Below are positions 20,444-30,095 of a DNA stretch of 64,000 nucleotides, piece after piece. The stretch spans positions 226,374 through 290,373 of the forward strand of contig NZ_ML178713.1 of NCBI RefSeq assembly GCF_004360145.1, read 5' to 3'. Origin of the DNA: Aliiroseovarius marinus. Lineage in GTDB: Bacteria; Pseudomonadota; Alphaproteobacteria; Rhodobacterales; Rhodobacteraceae. The notes under the pieces are model-generated. The model was not told the origin of the DNA, made no database searches, and saw only the letters and a list, made by a program, of their open reading frames with translations. The first letter of the stretch is position 1, and every line of letters starts with the position of its first letter. The translations under genes and the position numbers were made by a program.

Positions 20444-21432
20444 GTTTCAATGGACTGAAAAAGGTCGAGCTGCACCTGCATATCGAAGGCGCTGCGCCGC
20501 CCGCGTTTATCCGATCCTTGGCCAAGGAAAAGTCCGTCGATTTGTCGGGGATCTTCACCGAGGATGGCGGCTATGCCTATCGCGATTTCTGGCATTTCCT
20601 TGAAGTGTACGAGGCCGCGACTTCGGTCCTGACAGGCCCTGAAGAATTCCGCCGTCTGACCAAGGCCGTGCTGGAAGCCTGCGCCGAAAAGGGCGTAGTC
20701 TATGCCGAAACCTTTCTGTCGCCGGATTTCTGCGGCGGGCGTGATGTGGTGGCGTGGAAAGACTATCTGGCGGCCATTCAAGACGCCGCCGACGAGGCCG
20801 AGCGCGACATGGGCATCACCTTACGCGGGATCGTCACCTGTATCCGCCATTTCGGCCCGGAACTGGCCCGTGAAACCGCGCTTTGTGCGCAGGAAACGGC
20901 GGGGAACTTCATCACGGGCTTCGGCATGGGCGGGGACGAAAAGTCCGGCAGCCAAGGCGACTTTGCCTATGCCTATGACATGGCGCGCGAGGCTGGGCTG
21001 CGCCTGACCACCCATGCGGGCGAGTGGAATGGCCCAGAGGAGGTCCGCGCCGCACTGGATGATCTGAAGGTTGAACGTATCGGCCACGGCGTGCGCGCGA
21101 TCGAGGATTTGGCGCTGGTGGATCGGCTGGCTGAAGACGGGGTGACGCTGGAAGTCTGCCCCGGTTCGAACGTGTTTCTGGGCGTCTACCCGAACCTTTC
21201 CGCCCACCCCATTGCAAAGCTGCGCGAACGCGGGGTGAAAGTGACCGTGTCGACAGACGATCCCCCGTTCTTCCGGACGGACATGAACAAGGAATATGAA
21301 GACCTGTCGCGCCAGTTCGGCTGGACGGAAGAGGACTTCCGCGACCTGAACGTGGTTGCCATTGACGCGGCTTTCTGCGACGAGGCCACCCGCACCCGCA
21401 TCCGCAAAGAATTGGAGACGCAAGATGTATGA
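20440..21432 (+). CDS. add: Adenosine deaminase
   Basis: 330 residues starting with GTG inside the deoB stop region, with AGGAGG about 9 nt upstream. Deaminates adenosine and deoxyadenosine to inosines. Amidohydrolase-superfamily metal ligands are present: ELHLHIEGA at the N-terminus, TTHAGEW near residue 190, GHGVRA near 214 and STDDPPFF near 272. An adenine deaminase activity cannot be ruled out from sequence because the two groups are close. Overlaps upp by 8 bp. Confidence 0.92.
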   Translation: MSFNGLKKVELHLHIEGAAPPAFIRSLAKEKSVDLSGIFTEDGGYAYRDFWHFLEVYEAATSVLTGPEEFRRLTKAVLEACAEKGVVYAETFLSPDFCGGRDVVAWKDYLAAIQDAADEAERDMGITLRGIVTCIRHFGPELARETALCAQETAGNFITGFGMGGDEKSGSQGDFAYAYDMAREAGLRLTTHAGEWNGPEEVRAALDDLKVERIGHGVRAIEDLALVDRLAEDGVTLEVCPGSNVFLGVYPNLSAHPIAKLRERGVKVTVSTDDPPFFRTDMNKEYEDLSRQFGWTEEDFRDLNVVAIDAAFCDEATRTRIRKELETQDV

Positions 21433-22057
21433 TCACCTGACCGTTGTTGATCACCCCCTGATCCAGCACAAGCTGACCTTGATGCGGGATGAAGCCACGC
21501 CCACCAGCCTGTTCCGCCAGCTTCTGCGCGAGATCAGCCAGCTTCTGGCCTACGAGATCACGCGCGAACTGCCGATGACCACCAAAACCATCACCACGCC
21601 GATGCAGGACATGGAGGCACCGACGCTAGCGGGACGCAAGCTGGCACTTGTGTCGATCCTGCGTGCTGGCAACGGGTTGCTGGATGGGGTGCTGGAACTT
21701 ATCCCCTCGGCACGTGTGGGCTTTGTTGGCCTGTACCGTGATGAGGAAACGCTGGAGCCGGTCGAATATTACTTCAAGGTGCCCGAGCATATGGACGAAC
21801 GTCTGGTGATCGCAGTGGACCCGATGCTGGCCACGGGCAACAGCTCGGTCGCGGCGATTGATATGCTGAAAAAGTCGGGGGCCAAGAACATCCGCTTCCT
21901 GTGCCTGCTGGCGGCCCCCGAGGGTGTTGCGCGCATGAAAGAGGCGCACCCGGATGTACCGATCATCACGGCGTCGCTGGACGAAAAGCTGAACGAAAAG
22001 GGCTATATCGTGCCGGGTCTGGGCGACGCGGGCGACCGCATGTTCGGCACCAAATAA
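21425..22057 (+). CDS. upp: Uracil phosphoribosyltransferase
   Basis: 210 residues, standard length. Makes UMP from uracil and PRPP. The PRPP-binding motif is seen in [16 protein letters not shown] near residue 137, and the uracil-binding C-terminal [15 protein letters not shown] is conserved. The ATG at 21425 lies inside the end of add. Last gene of the cdd-deoB-add-upp operon, closed by a strong hairpin. Confidence 0.97.
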   Translation: MYDHLTVVDHPLIQHKLTLMRDEATPTSLFRQLLREISQLLAYEITRELPMTTKTITTPMQDMEAPTLAGRKLALVSILRAGNGLLDGVLELIPSARVGFVGLYRDEETLEPVEYYFKVPEHMDERLVIAVDPMLATGNSSVAAIDMLKKSGAKNIRFLCLLAAPEGVARMKEAHPDVPIITASLDEKLNEKGYIVPGLGDAGDRMFGTK

Positions 22058-22082
22058 AGCAATACGGCATACGCATGAAACG

Positions 22083-22113
22083 CGCCCGTCTGGTCATCAG
22101 GCGGGCGTTTTCT
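22083..22113. terminator. Terminator after upp
   Basis: CGCCCGTCTG (22083-22092) pairs with CAGGCGGGCG (22098-22107), one G-T wobble, loop GTCAT, followed by TTTTCT. Lies between upp and a convergent gene. Confidence 0.85.
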
Positions 22114-23128
22114 ATTCGCCGCAGACGCCCTGCAGCCTGACCCAGTCGTCATCGGACAACATGGGCTTGGCGAGGGCTTCGGGCACGGGGTCAGCCTCGA
22201 TCAAATCCAGCGTTGTTTCGCCCGTCAGGTCCAGTGCATAGGCATAAGGCGTCGCGCTGACGCCCTGCGCCTTGAACCGCTCCAGAAGCGCGGCCGTCTG
22301 CACCTCGGATTGCGGAGCGACCAGAAGTTCTTCGGCATATTCATCGATTGCGGCCTCAGGCAGATAGCCGGTGGTGAGCAATTGCACTGTTCCACGCAGT
22401 CCAACATGGTTGAGCAACGGGATTATCGGATCTGTGCTATCGCGACGCAGTTCCTCGGCCAAAAGAAAGCCTGCCAGCACGTCCGGATGTTCGAAATCTT
22501 CAATTAGGGCGCGGTTCAGAAGCGTGATATTTCCGGGCAAATGCTTGCTGCTCTGAACGCCAGAGGACAAAACCACCACCCGCAGGTTTGGATTGCCGGT
22601 TGTGTTCCTGGCCAGTCGGGTCAATACCGCGCGTCCCTCGCGTCCGCGACATTCCTGTCCGGTGATCCGCCCGATCCGTGTCAGGATCTGCTGCCCAATC
22701 GCGGCGCGTGTTGGCTCGGGCACAACGGAGACAGTATAGCTGCGCAGAGCACCGGGTAGCCAGAACACCGCAAGCAGCAGCAAGGACACCAGCACACCCG
22801 CAGTCACCCAGTGACGCAACCGACCGGGATGCGGGCGACGACGCTCGATTAGCTTGCGCACTTTTTCCAGCGCGCGGATCATCTCGTCATCTTCGGTTTC
22901 CAGCTCTTCCGTGGCGTCGTCGCCGGGACGGAAGATGGCCGGACGTTCACCGGGATTGACGCGCTGGATCGCGGGCAGGGACCAATGGTTCAACACGTTC
23001 TCGCGCATGTCCGAGATCGTCAGCGTCGCATCGCCAAGGGACAACAGGACATCCACCCTTTGCGCCCCTTCCTCAGGACGCCAAAGGGCCGTGGCCTCAA
23101 GCCGGTCATATTTGGTCAGGGCCGTCAT
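22112..23128 (-). CDS. Single-pass membrane protein with degenerate M48-like domain, function unknown
   Basis: 338 residues from the ATG at 23128. The N-terminal ~100 residues are soluble and acidic; a membrane helix spans about 107-127 (WVTAGVLVSLLLLAVFWLP); the rest is probably periplasmic. Residues 197-229 (PGNITLLNRALIEDF, then HPDVLAGFLLAEELRR) resemble the pre-active-site strand and helix of M48 metallopeptidases, but the zinc motif HExxH is replaced by AEELR, so it is unlikely to be a metalloprotease. I do not recognise a named family. Ribosome site is weak. Convergent with upp; upstream on the same strand is the acyl-CoA synthetase, 78 bp away. Confidence 0.75.
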   Translation of the reverse strand: MTALTKYDRLEATALWRPEEGAQRVDVLLSLGDATLTISDMRENVLNHWSLPAIQRVNPGERPAIFRPGDDATEELETEDDEMIRALEKVRKLIERRRPHPGRLRHWVTAGVLVSLLLLAVFWLPGALRSYTVSVVPEPTRAAIGQQILTRIGRITGQECRGREGRAVLTRLARNTTGNPNLRVVVLSSGVQSSKHLPGNITLLNRALIEDFEHPDVLAGFLLAEELRRDSTDPIIPLLNHVGLRGTVQLLTTGYLPEAAIDEYAEELLVAPQSEVQTAALLERFKAQGVSATPYAYALDLTGETTLDLIEADPVPEALAKPMLSDDDWVRLQGVCGE

Positions 23129-23206
23129 AATGGGACGGGGCTTTCTGCTCGTTTTTGATTGCGCACAGAATAGCGCCAACCGCCCGGCCCGGCAATCGGA
23201 ACCGCC

Positions 23207-24847
23207 TTAGTCCTCGGAACGCGCCCAGTCACGCAGCTGGAACTTCTGGATTTTTCCCGTAGAGGTTTTGGGAAGCTCACAGAACTCAATCCGTTTCGGC
23301 GTCTTGAACCCGGCCAGTCGTTCGCGGGCGAAGGCGATTAGGTCCGCCTCGCTGACATCGCTGCCGTCCTTCAGCTCGACATATGCGCAGGGGATTTCGC
23401 CCCATTTGTCATCGGGCTTGGCGACCACGGCGCAGAGGCTGACGGCGGGGTGGTGCATCAACACGCCCTCAACCTCGACCGAGCTGACGTTTTCGCCGCC
23501 CGAGATGATGATGTCTTTCGAGCGGTCGGTGATCTTGATGTACCCGTCCGGCGTTTGATAGGCGACGTCTCCCGAATGGAAATAGCCGCCTTCAAACGCT
23601 TCGGCCGTGGCCTCGGGGTTCTTTAGATAACCTTTCATGACCGAGTTGCCACGGATCATGATCTCGCCCGTGGTTTCGCCATCCCACGGCACTTGCGCCA
23701 TGGTCTCGTCCAACACGGTGATGTCTTCCATCTGCGGGAAGGCGACGCCGGTGCGGGCCTTGATCGCGGCGCGCTCGTCTTGCGGAAGATCGTCCCATTC
23801 GGGTCCGTTCCACAGGCATTCGGTGACGTGACCATAGGTTTCGGTCAGGCCGTAAACCTGCGTGACGTTGAAGCCCAAGGGTTCGATGGCAGCCAAGGTG
23901 GCGGCAGCGGGGGGGGCGCCTGCGGTGAAGACTTCGACCACATGATCGAAGCTGCGGCGGTGTTCCTCTGGCGCGTTCACGATCATGTTCAAGACGATGG
24001 GCGCGCCGCCGAAATGGGTCACGCCCTCGTCCGCGATGGCGTCATAGACAGCTTTGGCGGTGATCGTGCGACAGCACACGATGGTGCCGCCCAGCACAGG
24101 CATCATCCACGTGTGGTTCCAGTTGTTGCAGTGAAACAGCGGGACGATGGTCAGATAGCGCGGGTAGAGCTGCATGTTCCAGCTGATCGGCGTGCCCATC
24201 GTCATCAGGTATGCGCCGCGGTGGTGATAGACCACGCCCTTGGGACGCCCGGTCGTGCCCGAGGTATAGTTCAGTGCAAGGCTTTCCCATTCGTCCTGCG
24301 GCATGATCCAGTCGAACGCCGGGTCTCCGCTGGCCAGTAGGTCTTCGTATTCAGGATAGCGCCCCGATGCCGGGAAGCCCGCGTCGGGGGCAGCGACCTC
24401 GATGATCTCGGGCTGCGCGACGCCGTCTTCGGACATCAGCTTGCAAGCGGCTTCGGCCAGCGGCACCAACTCACTGTCGACCAGAACGGCCTTTGCTGCG
24501 CCGTGACCAAAAATGTAAGCCACCGTGTCCACGTCCAGCCGCGTGTTGATCGTGTTCAGGATGGCGCCACAGGCCGGTATGCCAAAGCTGGCTTCCACAT
24601 GGGCAAGCGTGTTGTGCAGAAGTGTTCCGACCACGTCACCGGGTTGGATCCCGCGCGCCGCCAAGGCCGAGGCCAAGCGGCTGACGCGCCCATGATAGTC
24701 GCTGTAGGTGAAGCGGCGAGCCCCGTCGATCACGGCCTCGCGGTTGGGAAATACCTTCGCTGCACGCTGAAGATGTGAAAGCGGGGTCAACGGCACAAAG
24801 TTTGCCGCACATTTGTCCAACCCGCGTTCGTCTGCCATCCAACCCAT
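23207..24847 (-). CDS. Acyl-CoA synthetase (AMP-forming)
   Basis: 546 residues, start at 24847 with GGGAGGAG ahead of it. A medium/long-chain acyl-CoA ligase: P-loop YTSGTTGRPKGVVYHHRG near residue 185, FGGAPIVLNMIV, VYGLTETYGHVTEC near 315, SGDVAYQTPDGYIKITDRSKD and PKTSTGKIQKFQLR at the C-terminus. Cytoplasmic; activates a carboxylic acid with ATP and CoA. The group contains both fatty-acid ligases and the methylmercaptopropionate ligase DmdB of roseobacters, and I cannot separate these by eye. It is near, but not in, the beta-oxidation operon. Divergent from an EamA transporter gene. Confidence 0.9.
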   Translation of the reverse strand: MGWMADERGLDKCAANFVPLTPLSHLQRAAKVFPNREAVIDGARRFTYSDYHGRVSRLASALAARGIQPGDVVGTLLHNTLAHVEASFGIPACGAILNTINTRLDVDTVAYIFGHGAAKAVLVDSELVPLAEAACKLMSEDGVAQPEIIEVAAPDAGFPASGRYPEYEDLLASGDPAFDWIMPQDEWESLALNYTSGTTGRPKGVVYHHRGAYLMTMGTPISWNMQLYPRYLTIVPLFHCNNWNHTWMMPVLGGTIVCCRTITAKAVYDAIADEGVTHFGGAPIVLNMIVNAPEEHRRSFDHVVEVFTAGAPPAAATLAAIEPLGFNVTQVYGLTETYGHVTECLWNGPEWDDLPQDERAAIKARTGVAFPQMEDITVLDETMAQVPWDGETTGEIMIRGNSVMKGYLKNPEATAEAFEGGYFHSGDVAYQTPDGYIKITDRSKDIIISGGENVSSVEVEGVLMHHPAVSLCAVVAKPDDKWGEIPCAYVELKDGSDVSEADLIAFARERLAGFKTPKRIEFCELPKTSTGKIQKFQLRDWARSED

Positions 24848-24960
24848 TCTCACTCCTCCCAAAGCGATGCGTTTTCTTAACTTGTGTCGTTTTCCGAGTG
24901 GACCCCAGTGTTGCCCCGTGGTCAATGGTTCTGAGAGGCTTTTCAAGTAAGGAAAACGAC

Positions 24961-25866
24961 ATGTCGGCAGACAGACCCTTGGCGGCGGCGGGATTCATCT
25001 TTGCTGCGATGTTTTTTCTGGGGTTCTTTGACAATCTAGTCCGCCAGATCGCGCCCGAGCTTGGCTTGTGGCAGTTCCATCTGATGCGGACATTGATGGC
25101 CTTTGGTCTGTTCGCGCTGATGTCCCTGTCGGACCGGGTGCGGTTGCGCCCCAATCGGGCGTGGGCGGTGATGGTACGCGGCGGTCTCGCGGCCCTTGCG
25201 ATGCTGTTTTATTTTGGCGGGCTGGGCTTTTTGCCTGTGGGGCAAGTGGCCTCGGGACTGTTTACCGCCCCGATCTGGGTGATGCTGATCTCGGCCATGT
25301 TCTTTGGAAAACCCATCGGGTTCACGCGGATGGGTGCTGCCCTAGTGGGTTTCGTTGGCGTGGTGATCGTGCTGGACCCGTTCAGCGAAGGCATCCGCCC
25401 CGCAGTCGTCGTGCCAATGGCGGCAGGGTTCTTCTATGCGCTGGGGGCAATTGCGACACGGCAATGGTGCGAGGGGGAATCCGCCCTGTCCATGCTTGCG
25501 GCCTTCTTCCTGTGCTTGGGCGTGTTCGGCGCGATTGGAACCGTCATCATGACGGTCTGGCCGCACGAGGTGCCATTGGGTGCGGATGGCTTCATTCTGC
25601 GCGGTGCTGTCTGGCCCAGTGGCTGGGCGCTGTTCATCACCTTCTTGCAGGCCTTCGGGTCTATTCTCGGGGTCGGGCTGTTGTTCCGCGGCTATCAGCT
25701 GGGTGACCCGGCGCAGGTGGCGATCTATGAATACTCGCTTCTGGGATTCGCGGCGGCGTGGAGCTTTGTTCTTTATGGCGACCGATTGGGTCCGAGCGCG
25801 TTTTTAGGCATGGTGCTGATCGTGGTGTCCGGCATCGTGATCACCCTGCGGTCGCGAAAAACCTAG
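24961..25866 (+). CDS. EamA-family (DMT superfamily) permease
   Basis: 301 residues from the ATG at 24961 with AAGGA 8 nt upstream; an open frame runs further upstream without coding features. About ten membrane helices in two EamA repeats (for example FIFAAMFFLGFFDN at the start, GAALVGFVGVVIVLDPF at the end of repeat one, and FLGMVLIVVSGIVITL at the C-terminus). DMT permeases carry metabolites or drugs, often outward; the substrate is unknown. Divergent from the acyl-CoA synthetase across 113 bp and convergent with fadB. Confidence 0.88.
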   Translation: MSADRPLAAAGFIFAAMFFLGFFDNLVRQIAPELGLWQFHLMRTLMAFGLFALMSLSDRVRLRPNRAWAVMVRGGLAALAMLFYFGGLGFLPVGQVASGLFTAPIWVMLISAMFFGKPIGFTRMGAALVGFVGVVIVLDPFSEGIRPAVVVPMAAGFFYALGAIATRQWCEGESALSMLAAFFLCLGVFGAIGTVIMTVWPHEVPLGADGFILRGAVWPSGWALFITFLQAFGSILGVGLLFRGYQLGDPAQVAIYEYSLLGFAAAWSFVLYGDRLGPSAFLGMVLIVVSGIVITLRSRKT

Positions 25867-25878
25867 CTTAACAGTTTT

Positions 25879-25910
25879 CAAAAAAGAAACGGCCCGGAAA
25901 TTCCGGGCCG
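25879..25910 (-). terminator. Rho-independent terminator of the beta-oxidation operon
   Basis: A near-perfect stem CGGCCCGGAA/TTCCGGGCCG at 25890-25910; read on the minus strand it is followed by TTTCTTTTTT. Also lies after the convergent permease gene. Confidence 0.88.
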
Positions 25911-25931
25911 CTTGGTGTTTAGGGGTCTTGA

Positions 25932-28136
25932 TTAGGCCGCGTCTTGGGCGCTGTCGAAGCGGCCATAGAACGTCTCGCCCTTGTCCGCCAGATCGCGCAG
26001 CAGGGCAGGCGTGGTGAAGCGTGCGCCGTGTGCTTCGGTCAGGCCATCGCAGATCTCGACCGCTTTGCCTGCGCCGATCATGTCCAGCCAGCTGAACGGA
26101 CCGCCCGACCACGGGGCAAAGCCCCACGCCAGGATCGCTCCAACGTCACCTTCGCGGATATCTTCCAGCACGCCTTCTTCCAGCGCACGGACAGCTTCCA
26201 GAACCTGGCTCATCATCAGGCGATGCTTCACTTCGGTCAGGTCAGGCTGATCGTCTGCCAGCGGGAACTTGTCGCCAAGACCTTCCCACAGACCAGTACG
26301 TTTGCCCTTTTCGTCATAGTCATAAAAGCCCGCGTTTGCCTTGCGGCCCATGCGGCCTTCGTCGGCCATCCAGAAGATGATCTCGTCAACGGCGTCATCC
26401 GGATAGGCGTCGCCCATCGCGGCCTTGGTGGCTTTGGCGATTTTCACGCCCAGCTCGATTGATGTCTCGTCGACCAACTGCAGCGGTCCAACCGGGAAGC
26501 CCAGCAAACGTGCGGCGCCTTCGACCAGCGCGGGGCTGACGCCCTCGCCAACCATGCGCATCCCTTCGTTGATGTAGGGAATGATGCAGCGGTTGCAGTA
26601 GAAGAAGCGCGCGTCGTTGACCACGATCGGCGTCTTGCGGATCTGGCGCACATAGTCCAGCGCCTTGGCCACGGCCCGCGGACCGGTTTCTTTGCCTTTG
26701 ATGATCTCAACCAGCATCATCCGCTCAACAGGCGAGAAGAAGTGGATACCGATGAACTGATCCGGGCGTTCAGACGCCTTCGCCAGTTCGGTGATCGGCA
26801 GGGTCGAGGTGTTGGTGGCGTATATGCAATCGGGACCAACGACGGCCTCGACCTTCTTGGTCATCTCGGCTTTCACGCCCACGTCTTCGAACACTGCTTC
26901 GATGATCAGATCGGCACCTTTGAGTGCCTCCAGATCGGTGGTCGCGGTGATGGCCGACAGAACGGCCTCTTTCTTCTCAGGCGTGGCTTTCTTGCGGGCG
27001 ATGCCCTTGTCCAGATAGCCCTCGGAATAGGCCTTGCCGCGATCTGCGGCTTCCTGCGTCTGGTCGATCAGAACGACTTCCATGCCAGCCATGGCGGACA
27101 CCAGCGCGATGCCGGCGCCCATCATGCCAGCACCCAGAACGCCGACTTTCTTGACCGACTGATCATCGACGTCTTTCGGACGCACAGCACCTTTTTCCAG
27201 CGCCTGTTTGTTGATGAACAGAGAGCGGATCATGGCCGAGGACGACGGGTTCATCAGCACGTTGACGAACCAGCGGCATTCCACGCGCAGGGCGTCGTCG
27301 AAGGGCACCATTGCACCTTCATAGACCGCCGCCAGCAGGGCTTTTGCCGCAGGATAGACGCCATTGGTCTTGCCATGGATCATTGCAGCCGCGCCGACGA
27401 AGGTTTGGAAGCCAGCCGGGTGATAGGGGGCGCCGCCGGGCATTTTGTAGCCCTTCGCGTCCCACGGTTTCACGATGTCGGCGTCGGTGGCGTTCAGAAC
27501 CCACTCTTTCGCACGGGCTTGCAGCTCGTCTGCCGGAACAACTTCGTCAATCAGGCCAGCGGCCTTGGCTTTGGCCGGGGCCACGGTCTTGCCTTCCAAA
27601 AGGAAAGGCGCCGCTGCCATTGCGCCCATTTTGCGCACCAGACGGGTGGTGCCGCCTGCGCCGGGGAAGATGCCCACAAGGATTTCCGGCAGGCCGATCT
27701 TGGCCTTCGGATTGTCGGCCGCGATGATGCGGTGACAAGCCAGTGGGATCTCCAGACCGATGCCAAGCGCGATTCCGGGCAGGGCGGCGACAATCGGTTT
27801 GCCGCCCTTGTTGGTCTTGGGGTCCATGCCCGCGCGCTCGATCTTACGCAGCGCACCGTGCATCGACATGATCCCCTCAAACAGACCCTTGGCCGGGTTG
27901 TCGCCCGCGTCGGATTTCATCTGAGCGATCACGTTCAGGTCCATCCCACCCGCGAAGTCTTTCTTCGCCGAGGTGATGATCGCGCCCTTCACGTTGTCAT
28001 CGGACAGCACGGTGTCGACATGCGCGTTGAGTTCTTCAAGCGCGGCATAGGACAGCACGTTCATCGATTTGCCGGGAACATCCCAAGCGATGGTGGCGAC
28101 GCCGTCGGCGTCCACGGAATAGTGAAAATCAGCCAT
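25932..28136 (-). CDS. fadB: Enoyl-CoA hydratase / 3-hydroxyacyl-CoA dehydrogenase
   Basis: 734 residues. Bifunctional beta-oxidation enzyme. The N-terminal crotonase half (about 1-190) has IALGIGLEIPLACHRIIA and GIFPGAGGTTRLVRKMG with the catalytic glutamates; the NAD-binding dehydrogenase half starts near residue 315 with VGVLGAGMMGAGIA, followed by NTSTLPITEL and IGIHFFSPVERM with the catalytic histidine. It could also be called FadJ-like. 12 bp downstream of the thiolase gene in the same operon, so together they form the FadA/FadB pair. Multi-enzyme complex formation is known in the family. Confidence 0.95.
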   Translation of the reverse strand: MADFHYSVDADGVATIAWDVPGKSMNVLSYAALEELNAHVDTVLSDDNVKGAIITSAKKDFAGGMDLNVIAQMKSDAGDNPAKGLFEGIMSMHGALRKIERAGMDPKTNKGGKPIVAALPGIALGIGLEIPLACHRIIAADNPKAKIGLPEILVGIFPGAGGTTRLVRKMGAMAAAPFLLEGKTVAPAKAKAAGLIDEVVPADELQARAKEWVLNATDADIVKPWDAKGYKMPGGAPYHPAGFQTFVGAAAMIHGKTNGVYPAAKALLAAVYEGAMVPFDDALRVECRWFVNVLMNPSSSAMIRSLFINKQALEKGAVRPKDVDDQSVKKVGVLGAGMMGAGIALVSAMAGMEVVLIDQTQEAADRGKAYSEGYLDKGIARKKATPEKKEAVLSAITATTDLEALKGADLIIEAVFEDVGVKAEMTKKVEAVVGPDCIYATNTSTLPITELAKASERPDQFIGIHFFSPVERMMLVEIIKGKETGPRAVAKALDYVRQIRKTPIVVNDARFFYCNRCIIPYINEGMRMVGEGVSPALVEGAARLLGFPVGPLQLVDETSIELGVKIAKATKAAMGDAYPDDAVDEIIFWMADEGRMGRKANAGFYDYDEKGKRTGLWEGLGDKFPLADDQPDLTEVKHRLMMSQVLEAVRALEEGVLEDIREGDVGAILAWGFAPWSGGPFSWLDMIGAGKAVEICDGLTEAHGARFTTPALLRDLADKGETFYGRFDSAQDAA

Positions 28137-28148
28137 GATTACGTCTCC

Positions 28149-29354
28149 TTACACGCGTTCCAGAATGGTGGCGGCGCCCATGCCCGAGCCGATGCAGAGC
28201 GTGGCCAGACCGGTTTCCTTGTCCGAACGCTCCATTTCATCAAGCAATGCGCCAAGGATCATCGCGCCTGTGCCGCCCAGCGGGTGGCCCATGGCAATCG
28301 CGCCGCCATTGACGTTCACTTTGTTGGTGTCGGCGTCAAAGGCTTGGATGAAGCGCAGAACGACGGATGCGAAGGCTTCGTTGACTTCGAACAGGTCGAT
28401 GTCGCTGATCGACATGCCAGCCGAGGCCAGAACGCGTTCAGTCGCGGGGACCGGACCGGTCAGCATGATGGTCGGATCGGTGCCGACTTTCGAGGTCGCC
28501 TTGATGCGCGCGCGCGGCTTCAGACCGTGACGTTCGCCGAACTCTTTATTGCCGATCAGGATCGCAGCGGACCCGTCTGCGATACCGGACGAGTTACCGG
28601 CGTGGTGCACGTGGTTGATGCGCTCAAGATGCGGATATTTCAGCAGGGCCACGGCGTCGAAGCCCGGCATTGCCTCGCCCATCGCTTTGAACGAGGGGTT
28701 CAGACCGCCCAGCGTCTGCATGGTGGTTTCGCGGATCATCTCGTCTTCGGCCATCACAGTCAGACCGTTCTGATCGGTGACGGGGATGAGCGACTTGAAA
28801 CGACCTTCCGCACGGGCGGCGGCGGCGCGTTTCTGGCTTTCGACCGCATAGGCGTCGCAGTCATCGCGCGAGAATCCGTATTCGGTCGCAATGATGTCGG
28901 CCGAGATACCCTGCGGCACAAAATAGGCTTTCATCGCCAGATGCGGGTCGGCAGCAATCGCGCCCCCGTCCATACCCATGGGCACGCGGCTCATGCTTTC
29001 AACGCCACCGGCGATATAAGCGTCACCTGCGCCGCCACGCACTTGGTTGGCAGCCATGTTCACGGCTTCCAGGCCCGAGGCGCAGAAACGGTTGATCGAG
29101 ACACCGGGGATACGCTCGTCCAGATCAGAATACAGCACGGCGGAGCGCGCCAGACAGGCACCTTGCTCGCCTACCTGGGTCACGTTGCCCCAGATCACAT
29201 CCTCGACAGCATGGCCGTCCAGATTGTTGCGCTCTTTCAAAGCATTAAGCGCAACAGAAGACAGGCGCACCGAAGTCACTTCGTGCAGGGTTCCGTCTTT
29301 CTTGCCCTTGCCGCGCGGGGTGCGCACGGCGTCATAAATATAGGCGTCGGTCAT
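28149..29354 (-). CDS. fadA: Acetyl-CoA C-acyltransferase (thiolase)
   Basis: 401 residues from the ATG at 29354 (a tandem ATG at 29357 shares the AAGGA site). Cleaves 3-ketoacyl-CoA. The nucleophile cysteine is in NRFCASGLEAVNMA near residue 90, and the C-terminal motifs NGGAIAMGHPLGGTGA and CIGSGMGAA carry the catalytic histidine and second cysteine. Sits between a glutathione-transferase gene and fadB on the same strand. Degradative thiolase is favoured over a biosynthetic acetyltransferase by this context. Confidence 0.94.
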   Translation of the reverse strand: MTDAYIYDAVRTPRGKGKKDGTLHEVTSVRLSSVALNALKERNNLDGHAVEDVIWGNVTQVGEQGACLARSAVLYSDLDERIPGVSINRFCASGLEAVNMAANQVRGGAGDAYIAGGVESMSRVPMGMDGGAIAADPHLAMKAYFVPQGISADIIATEYGFSRDDCDAYAVESQKRAAAARAEGRFKSLIPVTDQNGLTVMAEDEMIRETTMQTLGGLNPSFKAMGEAMPGFDAVALLKYPHLERINHVHHAGNSSGIADGSAAILIGNKEFGERHGLKPRARIKATSKVGTDPTIMLTGPVPATERVLASAGMSISDIDLFEVNEAFASVVLRFIQAFDADTNKVNVNGGAIAMGHPLGGTGAMILGALLDEMERSDKETGLATLCIGSGMGAATILERV

Positions 29355-29371
29355 CATTGATCCTTTCGAAA

Positions 29372-30007
29372 TCATGCGCGGTCGGCAGGCGATCCGGGCA
29401 TCAGGTCATAGGGGTGTTTCCAGCCGGGCGTTTCCGAAATCCGGGTCAGCCAAGCGTCAATTGCGGGCCATTCGGCGCGGTCGAAGCCGAAGGGTTCGGG
29501 GTAAAATAAGTATCCACAGCACGAGATATCGGCGATCGTGATCCCGTCGCCAACCAGCCAATCGCGGGTCGACAGTTCGGCTTCCAGCGTTTTGTAGGCA
29601 GTTTTCAGGCGGCCTTGGTTGAAGGCAATCACCTCGGCTGGGCGTTTGTCTTCGGGCAGGAAGTTCATCAGGAAGCGGGTCATGCCAGCCATCGAGGACA
29701 TTTTGTGATTGTCCCAGAACTGCCAGCGCAGGATCTCGCGGCGTTCGGCGGCGCTGGTGCCGCCGAGTTTGCCGGATTTCGAGGTGACATAGTCCTGAAT
29801 GGCCCCGGATTGCGACAGAGTCACGTCACCATCCACCATTACCGGAACTTCACCCATCGGGTTGATCTCGCGGTATTCAGGGCTGCGGGTTTCGCCGTTG
29901 AAAAAGTCGACAAAGACCGGTTCCCACTCCAGCCCGGACAGTTCCAGTGCCAAAGCGGCTTTATAGGCGTTTCCGCTTTCTCCGAAGCAGTAAAGTTTGA
30001 TGGTCAT
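29372..30007 (-). CDS. Glutathione S-transferase family protein
   Basis: 211 residues. The N-terminal thioredoxin-like domain (1-77) has KLYCFGESGNAYKAALALE and the glutathione-contact motif MGEVPVMVDGDVTLSQSGAI with the cis-proline; the C-terminal helical domain has DWLVGDGITIADIS, the conserved N-capping box. Cytosolic. The unusual point is its place in a beta-oxidation operon, 17 bp upstream of the thiolase and 88 bp downstream of the acyl-CoA dehydrogenase gene. A role in detoxifying reactive enoyl or aldehyde intermediates is possible but unproven. Confidence 0.92.
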   Translation of the reverse strand: MTIKLYCFGESGNAYKAALALELSGLEWEPVFVDFFNGETRSPEYREINPMGEVPVMVDGDVTLSQSGAIQDYVTSKSGKLGGTSAAERREILRWQFWDNHKMSSMAGMTRFLMNFLPEDKRPAEVIAFNQGRLKTAYKTLEAELSTRDWLVGDGITIADISCCGYLFYPEPFGFDRAEWPAIDAWLTRISETPGWKHPYDLMPGSPADRA

Positions 30008-30095
30008 GGCGTCCTCCCCGGCGCGTTATTGTGTGAACCGTGCGCCCTGCGCGAGATGCTGCAAGGGCGCACAGTAATGTGTCAGCGGGCCAGGG

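Noticed and set aside
26742..29360. 872-codon open frame on the plus strand opposite fadB and fadA
   Set aside because: It mirrors well-identified genes on the other strand and shows no family features; long antisense frames are expected from high-GC third positions.
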